Shown here: positions 6,995 to 14,991 of the stretch, in pieces
How the letters are laid out: every line of letters begins with the position of its first letter
Position numbering within the stretch: the stretch's first letter is position 1
Assembly: GCA_910585415.1 (NCBI GenBank)
Contig: CAJUDT010000049.1
Coordinates: 1 to 18,832, forward strand
Source: an uncultured Flavonifractor sp.
GTDB taxonomy: Bacteria > Bacillota > Clostridia > Oscillospirales > Oscillospiraceae
Direction: 5' to 3'
DNA length: 18,832 bases
The notes under the pieces: model-generated
Database searches by the model: none
What the model was told of the DNA's origin: nothing
Seen by the model: the letters and a program-made list of their open reading frames with translations, nothing else
Position numbers and translations under genes: made by a program

Positions 6995-7318
6995 TTACAC
7001 CCGCTCAAAGCGTTCGATGTCCACCACGAAAATGGTGGCGCCGCCCACCACCACCTCCACCGGCATACTGGGGTAATAGCCGTAGCTCATCTCGGTGGTG
7101 CTGGGAATCATTTGGCGGCGGCTGTGGGAGTGCTCCCGGATGATGTCGATGACGGTCTGCACCTTTTCCTCGTCCACACCCACCAGGATGGTCACATTTC
7201 CGGCCATCAGAAAGCCGCCGGTGGTTGCCAGCTTGGTGGAGGAAAAGCCCGCTTTGGTCAGGGATTGGGTGACGGTGTTGGCGTCGTCGTGACTGATGAT
7301 AGCAAGGACCAGCTTCAT
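6995..7318 (-). CDS. darA: Cyclic-di-AMP receptor DarA (PII-like, YaaQ/PstA)
   Basis: The 107-aa protein matches the small PII-like family that binds c-di-AMP as a trimer in Firmicutes. The N-terminal strand MKLVLAIISHDDA, the TKLATTGGFLMAGNVTILVG segment and the C-terminal VGGATIFVVDIERFERV are characteristic. The length equals that of known members. It is a cytosolic signal-transduction protein whose partner is not settled in most species. AAGGAGG at 7326-7332 supports the start at 7318. It lies 37 bp after the decarboxylase gene and 15 bp before holB, the typical neighbourhood, though tmk and yaaR, which flank it in Bacillus, are missing here. Confidence 0.95.
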   Translation of the reverse strand: MKLVLAIISHDDANTVTQSLTKAGFSSTKLATTGGFLMAGNVTILVGVDEEKVQTVIDIIREHSHSRRQMIPSTTEMSYGYYPSMPVEVVVGGATIFVVDIERFERV

Positions 7319-7355
7319 TGAACTCCCTCCTTACAAAATGGGTTGGGACCAGTGC

Positions 7356-8693
7356 TTATCCAAACATGGGGGGTACTGTCTCAATTGCTTCCACCCTATT
7401 ATACCCGATTCGGTCCAAATATGCGACAGTTTTTTTCTCCACCCGCTCCCCCGGCGCAATCACCGGTATCCCCGGCGGGTAGGGGGCCACCTGCTGGGCG
7501 CACACCCGCCCAATGGCCTGCTCCAGAGGCAGGACCTCCCGAGGGCCGAAAAGGGCCTGCCGTGGGGTGAGGACCTGCGCGGGAACGGGCGGCGGGGCGG
7601 GGAGGGAGAGGGCTTCTCCCCCCAGCGGCAGGGCCCCAAGGGCCGACTCCAGACGGGACAGGTCCTCCGGCGTGTCCATACAGGTGAGGATACACACCAG
7701 ATGGCCCCTGCCGGCCAGTTCCACAAAAATGCCCTGCCCCTCCAGGGTCCGCTGGGCGGCGAAGCCGTCGGGGGTATGGACAGTCAGACGGGTGGGGTCC
7801 AGGGGGGAGATTCCCTCATTCAGGGCGGGCAGAGCGGTCCGCAGGCGGCGGACATGCTCCGCAGTCCGGCGGTAGTCCGCACCGCCCTGGCCCTCCATCC
7901 AGCTCCGGCACACATCCAGAGAGGTCATGAGCACATAGGAGGGGCTGGAGGTGCCAAAAATGCTCCCCGCCCGCCGCAGGTCGCGGTGGGCGTATGGCGC
8001 CCCGGCCAGCAGCAGGGCGGTCTGCCCCAGGGCGGGGAGGGTCTTGTGGGCGGAGACGACGGCCAAATCCGCCCGGGAGAGGTGGTCCACCCCCAGGAAA
8101 GGCAGGTGGGCCCCATGGGCTCCGTCCACCACCAGAGTGCCCCCGTGCCGGTGGACCACCTCCGCCAGAGCGGGGATATTCGATAAAATTCCGTAATAGG
8201 TGGGTGATGTAATACAGACTGTTTTTATATCCGCCCACTCTGTCAAACGGGCGTCCACGTCCTCCGGCGGGATGGGCCCCGTCACCCCCGCCTCCGCCAG
8301 CCAGGGCCGGGGGAGATAGACGGGGCGCAGGTCCAGCAGGGCCAGGGCGTGATACACCGAGCGGTGGCACCCCCGGTCCACCAGCACCCGCTCCCCCGGC
8401 TGACAGGCCAGGGTCAGGGCGGTGTGTATCCCCTGGGTGGAGCCCCCGGTGAGAAACAGGCAGCGGGGCAGGTGGAACACCTCCGCCCATAAATCCTCCG
8501 CCGCCCGGATGGGTCCGTCCCCGGCGAACAGGTCCCCGGTGGGGGTCAGCTCGGTGAAGTCCAGGGGCGCTGCGGCCTCCAGCCAGGGGGCGAAGGGGAG
8601 CTTCCCCTTGTGCCCCGGCATGTGCATCCGCAGCGGGGACTGCCCGGCCAAGGCCGCCAGGGCGTCATACAGCGGCGCGGCGTTATTCCTCAT
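7356..8693 (-). CDS. Orn/Lys/Arg decarboxylase-family PLP enzyme (YaaO-like)
   Basis: The 445-aa protein is a fold-type I PLP enzyme of the ornithine/lysine/arginine decarboxylase family, short form as in Firmicutes YaaO/SpeA. MPGHKG (25-30) near the N terminus, FLTGGSTQG around residue 80-88, VVDGAHGAH with Asp190 and His193, and SAHKTLPALGQ with the probable PLP lysine Lys217 are all present. The C-terminal domain ends with the family segment YPPGIPVIAPGE. It probably makes a polyamine precursor from a basic amino acid, but which one cannot be told from the motifs. The start overlaps the end of lepA by 11 nt (ATGAGGAATAA), suggesting translational coupling. It occupies the position of yaaO at the head of the darA-holB-ricT block. 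Confidence 0.9.
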   Translation of the reverse strand: MRNNAAPLYDALAALAGQSPLRMHMPGHKGKLPFAPWLEAAAPLDFTELTPTGDLFAGDGPIRAAEDLWAEVFHLPRCLFLTGGSTQGIHTALTLACQPGERVLVDRGCHRSVYHALALLDLRPVYLPRPWLAEAGVTGPIPPEDVDARLTEWADIKTVCITSPTYYGILSNIPALAEVVHRHGGTLVVDGAHGAHLPFLGVDHLSRADLAVVSAHKTLPALGQTALLLAGAPYAHRDLRRAGSIFGTSSPSYVLMTSLDVCRSWMEGQGGADYRRTAEHVRRLRTALPALNEGISPLDPTRLTVHTPDGFAAQRTLEGQGIFVELAGRGHLVCILTCMDTPEDLSRLESALGALPLGGEALSLPAPPPVPAQVLTPRQALFGPREVLPLEQAIGRVCAQQVAPYPPGIPVIAPGERVEKKTVAYLDRIGYNRVEAIETVPPMFG

Positions 8694-10491
8694 CCAGCTT
8701 CAAGACGGCCATAAAGGCCTCGGTGGGAATCTGCACGGTGCCCAGGGAGCGCATCTTCTTCTTGCCCTCCTTCTGCTTCTCCAGCAGCTTCTTTTTGCGG
8801 GTGATGTCGCCGCCGTAGCACTTGGCCAGCACGTCCTTTCGCATGGCCTTGACCGTCTCACGGGCAATGATTTTGCCGCCGATGGCCGCCTGCACGGGGA
8901 CCTCGAAGAGCTGGCGGGGGATGTTCTCCTTCAATTTCTCGCACAAGCGCCGGGCCCTGGAGTACGCCTTGTCCTTGTGGGCGATGAAGCTCAACGCGTC
9001 CACCTGGTCCCCGTTGAGGAGCAGGTCCACCTTGACCAGCTCGGAGCTCTGGTAGCGGTCCAGCTCGTAGTCCAGGGAGGCATATCCCTTGGTGCGGGCC
9101 TTCAGAGTGTCGAAAAAGTCGTAGATAATCTCCCCCAGGGGCATGGAGTAGTGGAGCTCGCACAGGTTGGTGTCCAGGTACTGCATGTCCTGGTACTCCC
9201 CCCGGCGCTCCTGGCACATGGGCATGATGTTGCCCACATAGTCCGGCGGGGTGACGATGGAAACCTTGGCGTAGGGTTCCTCCGCCTCGGCGATGACCGC
9301 CGGGTCGGGGTAGTTGTGGGGATTGTCCACCAGGACGGTGGAGCCGTCGGTTTTGGTGATTTTATAGATGACCGAGGGAAGGGTGGTAATCAAATCCAGG
9401 TCAAATTCCCGCTCCAGCCGCTCCTGGATAATCTCCATGTGGAGCATCCCCAAAAAGCCGCACCGGAACCCGAAGCCCAGGGCGGCGGAGGACTCCGGCT
9501 CGAAGGACAAAGAGGCGTCGTTGAGCTGGAGCTTCTCCAGGGCGTCCCGCAGGTCGGGGTATTTGGAGCCGTCCTCGGTATAAATGCCGCAGTAGACCAT
9601 GGGCCGGGCGGGGCGGTAGCCGGGGAGGGCCTGGGCGGCGGGCCGCTCCGCCCCGGTGACGGTGTCGCCCACCTGGGTGTCCTTGACGTTCTTGATGGAG
9701 GCGGTAAAGTACCCCACCTCCCCGGCGATGAGCTCCTTGCAGGGCTCCAGCCCCAGGGGGAGCAGGCGGCCGCACTCCAACACCTCATAGGCCGCGCCGG
9801 AGGCCATCATTTTGACCTTCATGCCCGTGCGAAGGGTCCCCTCCATCACCCGGAAGTAGACGATAACGCCCCGGTAGGCGTCGTACTGGCTGTCAAAAAT
9901 GAGGGCCTTCAGGGGGGAGCCGGGGTCCCCCTTGGGGGCGGGGATGTTTTGCACGATATCCTCCAGCACCGCGTCGATGTTCAGCCCCGCCTTGGCGGAG
10001 ATTTCCGGAGCGTCCTGGGCGGGCAGGCCGATGATATTTTCAATCTCGTCCTTCACCCGCTGGGGGTCGGCGGCGGGCAGGTCGATTTTGTTGAGCACCG
10101 GGAGAATCTCCAAATCGTGCTCAAGGGCCAGATAGGTGTTGGCCAGGGTCTGGGCCTCGATGCCCTGGGCGGCGTCCACGATGAGCACCGCCCCCTCGCA
10201 GGCCGCCAGGGAGCGGGAGACCTCGTAATTGAAATCCACATGACCGGGCGTGTCAATGAGATTGAGCTGATAGGTCTCCCCGTTCTGGGCCTGATACTCC
10301 AGCCGGACGGCCCGGGCCTTGATGGTGATGCCTCTCTCCCGCTCCAGGTCCATGTTGTCCAACAGCTGGCTCTCCATGTCCCGCTGGGCGACGGCGTTGC
10401 ATTTTTCAATCAGACGGTCCGACAGGGTGGATTTCCCGTGGTCGATGTGGGCGATGATGGAGAAATTGCGGATTTTACTCTGGTCAGTCAT
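8683..10491 (-). CDS. lepA: Elongation factor 4 (LepA), ribosome back-translocating GTPase
   Basis: The 602-aa protein is a complete LepA. GTPase motifs are G1 AHIDHGKS (14-21), G2 GITI (54-57), G3 DTPGH (80-84) and G4 NKID (134-137). The C-terminal part holds the LepA-specific segment with YGGDITRKKKLLEKQKEGKKK, ending in PTEAFMAVLKLDEE. LepA acts on the ribosome and is linked to initiation and recovery of stalled ribosomes. The start at 10491 has GGGGAGG upstream, overlapping the end of the XRE regulator gene. The gene is 17 bp after that regulator and overlaps the decarboxylase gene. In B. subtilis lepA sits elsewhere (with hemN), so this placement is a local feature. Confidence 0.98.
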   Translation of the reverse strand: MTDQSKIRNFSIIAHIDHGKSTLSDRLIEKCNAVAQRDMESQLLDNMDLERERGITIKARAVRLEYQAQNGETYQLNLIDTPGHVDFNYEVSRSLAACEGAVLIVDAAQGIEAQTLANTYLALEHDLEILPVLNKIDLPAADPQRVKDEIENIIGLPAQDAPEISAKAGLNIDAVLEDIVQNIPAPKGDPGSPLKALIFDSQYDAYRGVIVYFRVMEGTLRTGMKVKMMASGAAYEVLECGRLLPLGLEPCKELIAGEVGYFTASIKNVKDTQVGDTVTGAERPAAQALPGYRPARPMVYCGIYTEDGSKYPDLRDALEKLQLNDASLSFEPESSAALGFGFRCGFLGMLHMEIIQERLEREFDLDLITTLPSVIYKITKTDGSTVLVDNPHNYPDPAVIAEAEEPYAKVSIVTPPDYVGNIMPMCQERRGEYQDMQYLDTNLCELHYSMPLGEIIYDFFDTLKARTKGYASLDYELDRYQSSELVKVDLLLNGDQVDALSFIAHKDKAYSRARRLCEKLKENIPRQLFEVPVQAAIGGKIIARETVKAMRKDVLAKCYGGDITRKKKLLEKQKEGKKKMRSLGTVQIPTEAFMAVLKLDEE

Positions 10492-10508
10492 AATATGGTT
10501 CCTCCCCT

Positions 10509-11210
10509 CTAACGTCCAGTCTTGGGCTTTTCGGCGCGGGCATTGCAGCGGGACTCGGTGTTGTGGACGATTTGCAGCAGCGATTGATACAGACCGGGAT
10601 AGGCGGTCATGAGGGCGTCGTGGTTCATGGGCGGGAAGGCACCCTTCTCCTTCCCGTGGGAGGCCAGGGCCTCCACAAAGTCGGCCTCGGCGTAAATCAT
10701 GTCCGCGTTGGCCGTGCCGGCCAGGAACTGCCGGGGGGGAATGGCAAAAAAGTCCTCGTTCTGAACCCCGTCGGCCCGGTAGAAGTGCCGGAACATCTTG
10801 TACAAGGCGTCCCCCAAATACTGGGCGGCGGCGGTGATGGCGTCCTTCCGGCTGGTCTTGCCCAGCAGGTCGAAGAACATCCCCACGGAGTTCACCAGCA
10901 GCTTTTTATTGAGGGTGGCCATGACACTGCCGTGAAGCACGTTGTCCTTCTCGGCGGAGTAGTCGTACAGCTCGTCGGCGGTGACGATGGTGGTGCCGTC
11001 CCGGGAGAGCGTGCGCCCCAGCAGGAAGTCCGCCGAAACATTGTAGTAGTCGCAGGCCCGGACCACGAAGGCCAGACCGGGTTCCCGTACGCCGTTTTCG
11101 TAGTGGGAGAGCAGGGCTTGGCTGATGCCCAGGTCCTTGGCCGCCGAGCGCTGGGATACCCCGCGCTCCTGCCGCAGCAGGGAAAGACATCTGGAAAAAT
11201 CAGAGCTCAT
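10509..11210 (-). CDS. XRE-family transcriptional regulator with unknown C-terminal domain
   Basis: The 233-aa protein begins with a Cro/CI-type helix-turn-helix at about residues 5-60, with SQRSAAKDLGISQALLSHYE as the recognition region and a typical DYYNVSADFLLGR end. Residues 90-233 are mostly helical and match nothing I recognise; they may sense a ligand or mediate oligomers. The start at 11210 has GAGGTG upstream, and a promoter fits at 11244-11272. It is the first gene of the minus-strand operon, 17 bp before lepA, and divergent to pta, so control of its own promoter and perhaps pta is plausible. The target and signal are unknown. Confidence 0.88.
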   Translation of the reverse strand: MSSDFSRCLSLLRQERGVSQRSAAKDLGISQALLSHYENGVREPGLAFVVRACDYYNVSADFLLGRTLSRDGTTIVTADELYDYSAEKDNVLHGSVMATLNKKLLVNSVGMFFDLLGKTSRKDAITAAAQYLGDALYKMFRHFYRADGVQNEDFFAIPPRQFLAGTANADMIYAEADFVEALASHGKEKGAFPPMNHDALMTAYPGLYQSLLQIVHNTESRCNARAEKPKTGR

Positions 11211-11243
11211 AATTCACCTCAGCATTAAAAAACAGTGTGTTAT

Positions 11244-11272
11244 AGTATATCTGGATGAATACAAAAAGTAAA
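11244..11272 (-). promoter_or_regulatory. Probable promoter of the XRE-lepA-holB-ricT operon
   Basis: On the minus strand TTTACT (11267-11272) and TATACT (11244-11249) are separated by 17 bp. The expected transcript start is near 11237, giving a short leader of about 27 nt before the start codon at 11210. It is the only good promoter candidate I see upstream of the six-gene operon. Confidence 0.55.
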
Positions 11273-11316
11273 GGGTTTTTTTTATACAAATTTCCGAAAA
11301 ATCTACCCTGGCCCGT

Positions 11317-11345
11317 CTGGACATCTGGACATAAGGGTGTATAAT
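11317..11345 (+). promoter_or_regulatory. pta: Probable pta promoter with tandem 8-bp repeat
   Basis: TGGACA (11318-11323) and a perfect TATAAT (11340-11345) are spaced by 16 bp. The -35 lies in a tandem repeat, CTGGACAT at 11317-11324 and again at 11325-11332. The repeat may be an operator, for instance for the divergent XRE regulator. The expected transcript start near 11352 leaves a leader of about 63 nt, which includes a 12-bp AT palindrome at 11384-11395. Confidence 0.6.
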
Positions 11346-11414
11346 AAGACCAGCTGTACGCGGCGGTGTAACACAAGGAGTACAAAATTAATTTTCAGAT
11401 GGAGGTAGATTCCC

Positions 11415-12398
11415 ATGCCCATGCACATGTTCAAGCAGCTCATCGACACCCTGAAGAAGTCCCCCAAGAAGATTGTATTCACCGAGGGTACCGACCCCCG
11501 TATTCTGGAGGCCAGCGCCCGCCTGCTGGCCGGTACCTGGCTGACCCCCATCCTGGTGGGGTCGGAGGATTCCATCCGCAGCGCGGCCGAGGACGCCGGC
11601 TACAACATCCGGGGGGCCGAGATTGTGGACCCCGAGACCTTTGAAGAGTTCGACGCCATGGTGGACATGATGGTGGAGCTGCGCAAGGGGAAGCTCACCC
11701 GGGAGCAGTGCTCCGCCATGCTCAGGCACGCCAACTACTTTGGCACCATGCTGGTGAAGATGGGCAAGGCCGACGCCCTGCTGGGCGGCGCCACCTACTC
11801 CACCGCCGACACGGTCCGCCCCGCCCTCCAGCTCATCAAGACCAAGCCGGGACACTCCATCGTGGGCTCCTGCTTCATCCTGGTCCGTGAGACGGTGGGT
11901 GGCCGGGAGGTGCTGGCCATGGGCGACTGCGCCATCAACCTGGAGCCCAATGAGGACGAGCTTGTGGAGATTGCCACCAGCACCGCCGACTGCGCCAAGA
12001 TTTTCGGCATCGACCCCCAGGTGGCTTTCCTGAGCTACTCCACCCACGGCTCCGGCGCCGGTCCCACCGTGGACAAGATGCGCGCCGCCGCCAACAAGGC
12101 CAAGGCCGCCCGCCCCGACCTGAACATCGACGGGGAGATGCAGTTCGATGCCGCCGTCTCCCCCAAGGTGGCCGAGACCAAGTGCGCCGCGAGCACTGTG
12201 GCCGGACACGCCAACACCTTCATTTTCCCCGACATCAACGCGGGCAACATCGGCTATAAGATTGCCCAGCGCCTGGGCAACTTCAGCGCCTACGGCCCCA
12301 TCCTGCTGGGCCTCAACGCGCCCATCAACGACCTCTCCCGGGGCTGTGACGCCCAGGAGGTCTATTCCATGGCCATCATCACCGCCGCGCTGGCCTGA
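11415..12398 (+). CDS. pta: Phosphate acetyltransferase
   Basis: The 327-aa protein is the short, single-domain form of phosphotransacetylase, converting acetyl-CoA and phosphate to acetyl phosphate and CoA in fermentative acetate formation. The sequence aligns in memory with the family over its whole length: KIVFTEGTDPRILEAS near the N terminus, LLGGATYSTADTVRPALQ, then STHGSGAGP, DGEMQFDAAVSP and the C-terminal FIFPDINAGNIGYKIAQRL, with GLNAPINDLSRGC near the end. Start at 11415 has GGAGG at 11401-11405. A strong promoter precedes it and a terminator follows, so it is monocistronic. Acetate kinase (ackA), the usual partner, is not next to it; the following gene is the SLH protein. Confidence 0.97.
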   Translation: MPMHMFKQLIDTLKKSPKKIVFTEGTDPRILEASARLLAGTWLTPILVGSEDSIRSAAEDAGYNIRGAEIVDPETFEEFDAMVDMMVELRKGKLTREQCSAMLRHANYFGTMLVKMGKADALLGGATYSTADTVRPALQLIKTKPGHSIVGSCFILVRETVGGREVLAMGDCAINLEPNEDELVEIATSTADCAKIFGIDPQVAFLSYSTHGSGAGPTVDKMRAAANKAKAARPDLNIDGEMQFDAAVSPKVAETKCAASTVAGHANTFIFPDINAGNIGYKIAQRLGNFSAYGPILLGLNAPINDLSRGCDAQEVYSMAIITAALA

Positions 12399-12417
12399 CC
12401 TTTTGCCCGCCCCAATG

Positions 12418-12456
12418 CCCACAGACCCCTCCCAAGGGGGCCTGTGGGTATTTTTT
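12418..12456 (+). terminator. Intrinsic terminator of pta
   Basis: CCCACAG (12418-12424) pairs with CTGTGGG (12442-12448), with an inner CCCC/GGGG stem at 12426-12429 and 12437-12440. The stem is followed by TATTTTTT. It lies 20 bp after the pta stop. Confidence 0.88.
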
Positions 12457-12492
12457 CCAGGAGAGGGAGGGGCGCTCTGCCAATTTTCCAGG

Positions 12493-12521
12493 TTGCTTTT
12501 TCCGCCGCGACCCGTTATAAT
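12493..12521 (+). promoter_or_regulatory. Promoter of the SLH repeat-protein gene
   Basis: TTGCTT (12493-12498) and TATAAT (12516-12521) are spaced by exactly 17 bp. The start codon is 60 bp downstream, giving a leader of about 53 nt. The perfect -10 and spacing suggest steady expression, as expected for a surface protein. Confidence 0.7.
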
Positions 12522-12580
12522 CGTCTATGTTCGATTTTGTTATGGAAACCGAGTATACATGAATGGAGGGATTCCAAGAA

Positions 12581-14893
12581 ATGAAAGGAAACCGTTTGCT
12601 TGCATTTTTTCTCAGTCTGGCGCTGGCTGCCTCCCTGCTGGCGGTCCCCGCCGGCGCGGTGGGCTTTACCGATATGGTGAACCACTGGGCACGGGAGGAC
12701 GTGGAGGCCCTGGCCGCCGAGGGAATCGTCAACGGCACCAGCGCCACCACCTTTTCTCCCAGCCGCCGGATGACCGCCTGTGAGGCCCTGCTCTTCTGCT
12801 CCCGGGCCACCGGCGTCAGCCAGGGGGACAAGGCCAAGATTTACGTGGACTGGCTCCCCACGGCGCAAAAGCTGCTCCCCGTGGAAATGAGCTCCTGGGC
12901 TGCGGAGGAAATGGCCATCTTTCTGGCCACCGGCATTGTCTCCGAGACGGAGCTCAAGGTCCTGACCGATTCCGGCAACATCTCCCGGTCCATTTCGCGG
13001 GAAAATCTGGCGATGTACTTAGTGCGGGCTATGCAGCTGTCCACCCTGGCCAACAGCCTGACCAGCTACAATATGAGCTTTGTGGACACCAACTCCATCG
13101 CCCCCGCCCTTCAGCCCTACGTGTACCTGCTGAACATGTACGGCATCGTGAAGGGGGACGAGTCCAATCACTTCATGCCCCAGGGCTCCCTGACCCGGGC
13201 GGAAATGGCCACCATGCTCCGGCGGGCCATCCGCTTCATGGACGAGCGGGGCATCTTTGCCGAGCTGCCCCAGTACACCGACTTCGCCTGGCAGGGCGGG
13301 GTGATTACCGCCGTGTCCCCCAACCGGGACGGCTCCACGGAGCTGACCTTTACCAGCCTCAGCGGCGGGAACCGCACCGTCACCCTGCCCGTCAACGTGG
13401 ACATCTATGAAAACAACATGCTGGCCACCGTCTCCGCCCTGAAGGTGGGGCAGTACGTCCGGGTGAACCTGAACAGCCGCGGGGCGGTCTACGCCGTGCG
13501 GGTGGGCGGGGCCCTGACCACCTACAACGGGACCATTACCAGCCTGGAGAAGGACGCCGTCACCATCAGTGTCAGCGGCGTGTCCAAGCGCTTTGCCATC
13601 GACCGCTTTACCGAGGTGCAGGCGGGCAAGGAGACCGGCGGCGGGGAGATCATTGACCTGGACGCCGGGTACACCGAGGCCGTGTGCCGGGCCGACGAGC
13701 AGGGCCATCTGGCCCAGCTGGAGCTCTCCGGCGGGGCCACAGGGGAGAGCGGCATTCTGGCCGGTGTGGAGGCCAGCCTGAACGGCGGGCAGACCCTCCT
13801 GGTCACCAGCTTCGAGGGCGTGACCAAGCGCTACACCCTCCCCGCCGGGGCGGAGGTCCAGGTGAACGGTCAGCCGGGGGTCATGACGGCCCGCTATGTG
13901 GGCAGCTATGTGGCCCTGCGCATCGCCAACGACGGGGTGAACCAGCTGGAGAGCGTGTCCGTGGACAGTGTCACCGAATACGTTCAGGGCTCGCTCCAGG
14001 CCTTCAGCGACAGCGGCCGGGTGGACACCGTGACCATCCTCAACCTGAGCAACGAGCGTGCCACCACCTACGACGTGGCCGACAACGCCATCATTCGCTA
14101 CGAGGGACAGACCATCGTCCTGGAGGATTTGAAGCGCAACAGCTACGTCACCGCCTGTCTGGCCAACAACGAGATTATCCAGCTGGAGAGCTTCCCCTCG
14201 TCCTCCGAGACGGAGGGCGCCCTGGAGTCCATCACCTACGGCAGCACCACCGTCCTGACGGTCCGCACCGCCGCCGGGGAGCTGATTACTTACAGCCTGA
14301 ACCTGTCCAGACTCCCGGATATTTACCGGGATGAGAAGGTCAGCACCATCGACCGCCTGCTGGTGGGGGATGATGTGGTGGTCACCATCCGGTACAACGA
14401 GGTGGAGATGATCGAGGCCTACTCCAAGAGCGCCAACACCGCCGGCACCATCACCCGCATCACCATGGAGGGCCAGGGAGTGACCCTGGACCTGACCACC
14501 ACCGACGGGCAGAAGGTCTCCTACACCGTACCCGCCACCGTGCCCGTGACCCAGGACGGGAGCGCCGTCTCCGTGTACACACTCAAGCCGGAATACCGGG
14601 TGTCCATGGTGGTCAACGGAACCACCGTGGTATCCATCAAGGTGGACCAGGCCCCCAACGGCGGCAATCAGGTGACGGGCACCGTGCTCATGACCAGCAA
14701 GGCCGACCAGACCATCACCCTGACCCTGGAAAACGGCACCCTCCAGACGGTGGATGTGGCCTTTGCCAGCTTCATCCTGGCCAAGGACGGCACCACCAAG
14801 AACCTGGAGTGGATTCAGCCCAAGGACCAGATTCAGGTCCACGGCGCTTATGAGGGCGGAACCTTTGTGGCTACCCTGGTGGTCATTCTCTGA
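12581..14893 (+). CDS. Secreted SLH-domain protein with seven ~77-residue beta-rich repeats
   Basis: The 770-aa protein has a signal peptide (residues 1-26, ending PAGA), three SLH modules (about 28-76, a divergent one at 88-152, and 165-220), then a long extracellular part. From residue 239 to the end I see seven tandem units starting near residues 239, 316, 390, 469, 546, 621 and 699, thus 74-79 residues apart. Each opens with G-x-[ILV]-x-x-[ILV], has alternating hydrophobic strands, then a Lxx[LV]xxGxxV segment and a final VxxI/L strand, like a small beta-barrel. The SLH modules should bind pyruvylated wall polymers and the repeats would project outward. ATG 12581 is chosen because GGAGGG lies 10 bases upstream; an ATG six codons earlier overlaps that site. 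No catalytic motif is visible. Structural S-layer, adhesion or wall-binding roles are all possible. Confidence 0.9.
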   Translation: MKGNRLLAFFLSLALAASLLAVPAGAVGFTDMVNHWAREDVEALAAEGIVNGTSATTFSPSRRMTACEALLFCSRATGVSQGDKAKIYVDWLPTAQKLLPVEMSSWAAEEMAIFLATGIVSETELKVLTDSGNISRSISRENLAMYLVRAMQLSTLANSLTSYNMSFVDTNSIAPALQPYVYLLNMYGIVKGDESNHFMPQGSLTRAEMATMLRRAIRFMDERGIFAELPQYTDFAWQGGVITAVSPNRDGSTELTFTSLSGGNRTVTLPVNVDIYENNMLATVSALKVGQYVRVNLNSRGAVYAVRVGGALTTYNGTITSLEKDAVTISVSGVSKRFAIDRFTEVQAGKETGGGEIIDLDAGYTEAVCRADEQGHLAQLELSGGATGESGILAGVEASLNGGQTLLVTSFEGVTKRYTLPAGAEVQVNGQPGVMTARYVGSYVALRIANDGVNQLESVSVDSVTEYVQGSLQAFSDSGRVDTVTILNLSNERATTYDVADNAIIRYEGQTIVLEDLKRNSYVTACLANNEIIQLESFPSSSETEGALESITYGSTTVLTVRTAAGELITYSLNLSRLPDIYRDEKVSTIDRLLVGDDVVVTIRYNEVEMIEAYSKSANTAGTITRITMEGQGVTLDLTTTDGQKVSYTVPATVPVTQDGSAVSVYTLKPEYRVSMVVNGTTVVSIKVDQAPNGGNQVTGTVLMTSKADQTITLTLENGTLQTVDVAFASFILAKDGTTKNLEWIQPKDQIQVHGAYEGGTFVATLVVIL

Positions 14894-14923
14894 GAACCGG
14901 AACAGTACATCCCAATACCTGAA

Positions 14924-14959
14924 AACGGGGGACAGGCACAAAACAGCCTGTCCCCCGTT
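14924..14959. terminator. Bidirectional terminator between the SLH and 173-aa genes
   Basis: AACGGGGGACAGGC (14924-14937) pairs perfectly with GCCTGTCCCCCGTT (14946-14959) around an 8-nt loop. It is followed by GTTTG on the plus strand and TTTTC on the minus strand. The two flanking genes converge on it, so it probably ends both transcripts, though the U tracts are short. Confidence 0.8.
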
Positions 14960-14991
14960 GTTTGAAGCGCTCTGCGGTCTGGTGCGGTATC

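Noticed and set aside
8422..10512. 696-codon open frame on the plus strand opposite lepA
   Set aside because: Mirror of the conserved lepA reading frame with a Gly/Val/Leu-rich composition typical of antisense frames.
11346..11414. Riboswitch in the pta leader
   Set aside because: The leader is only about 63 nt, holds a simple AT palindrome and no recognisable aptamer or terminator.
11388..12422. 344-codon open frame on the minus strand opposite pta
   Set aside because: Antisense to a full-length, well-conserved pta.
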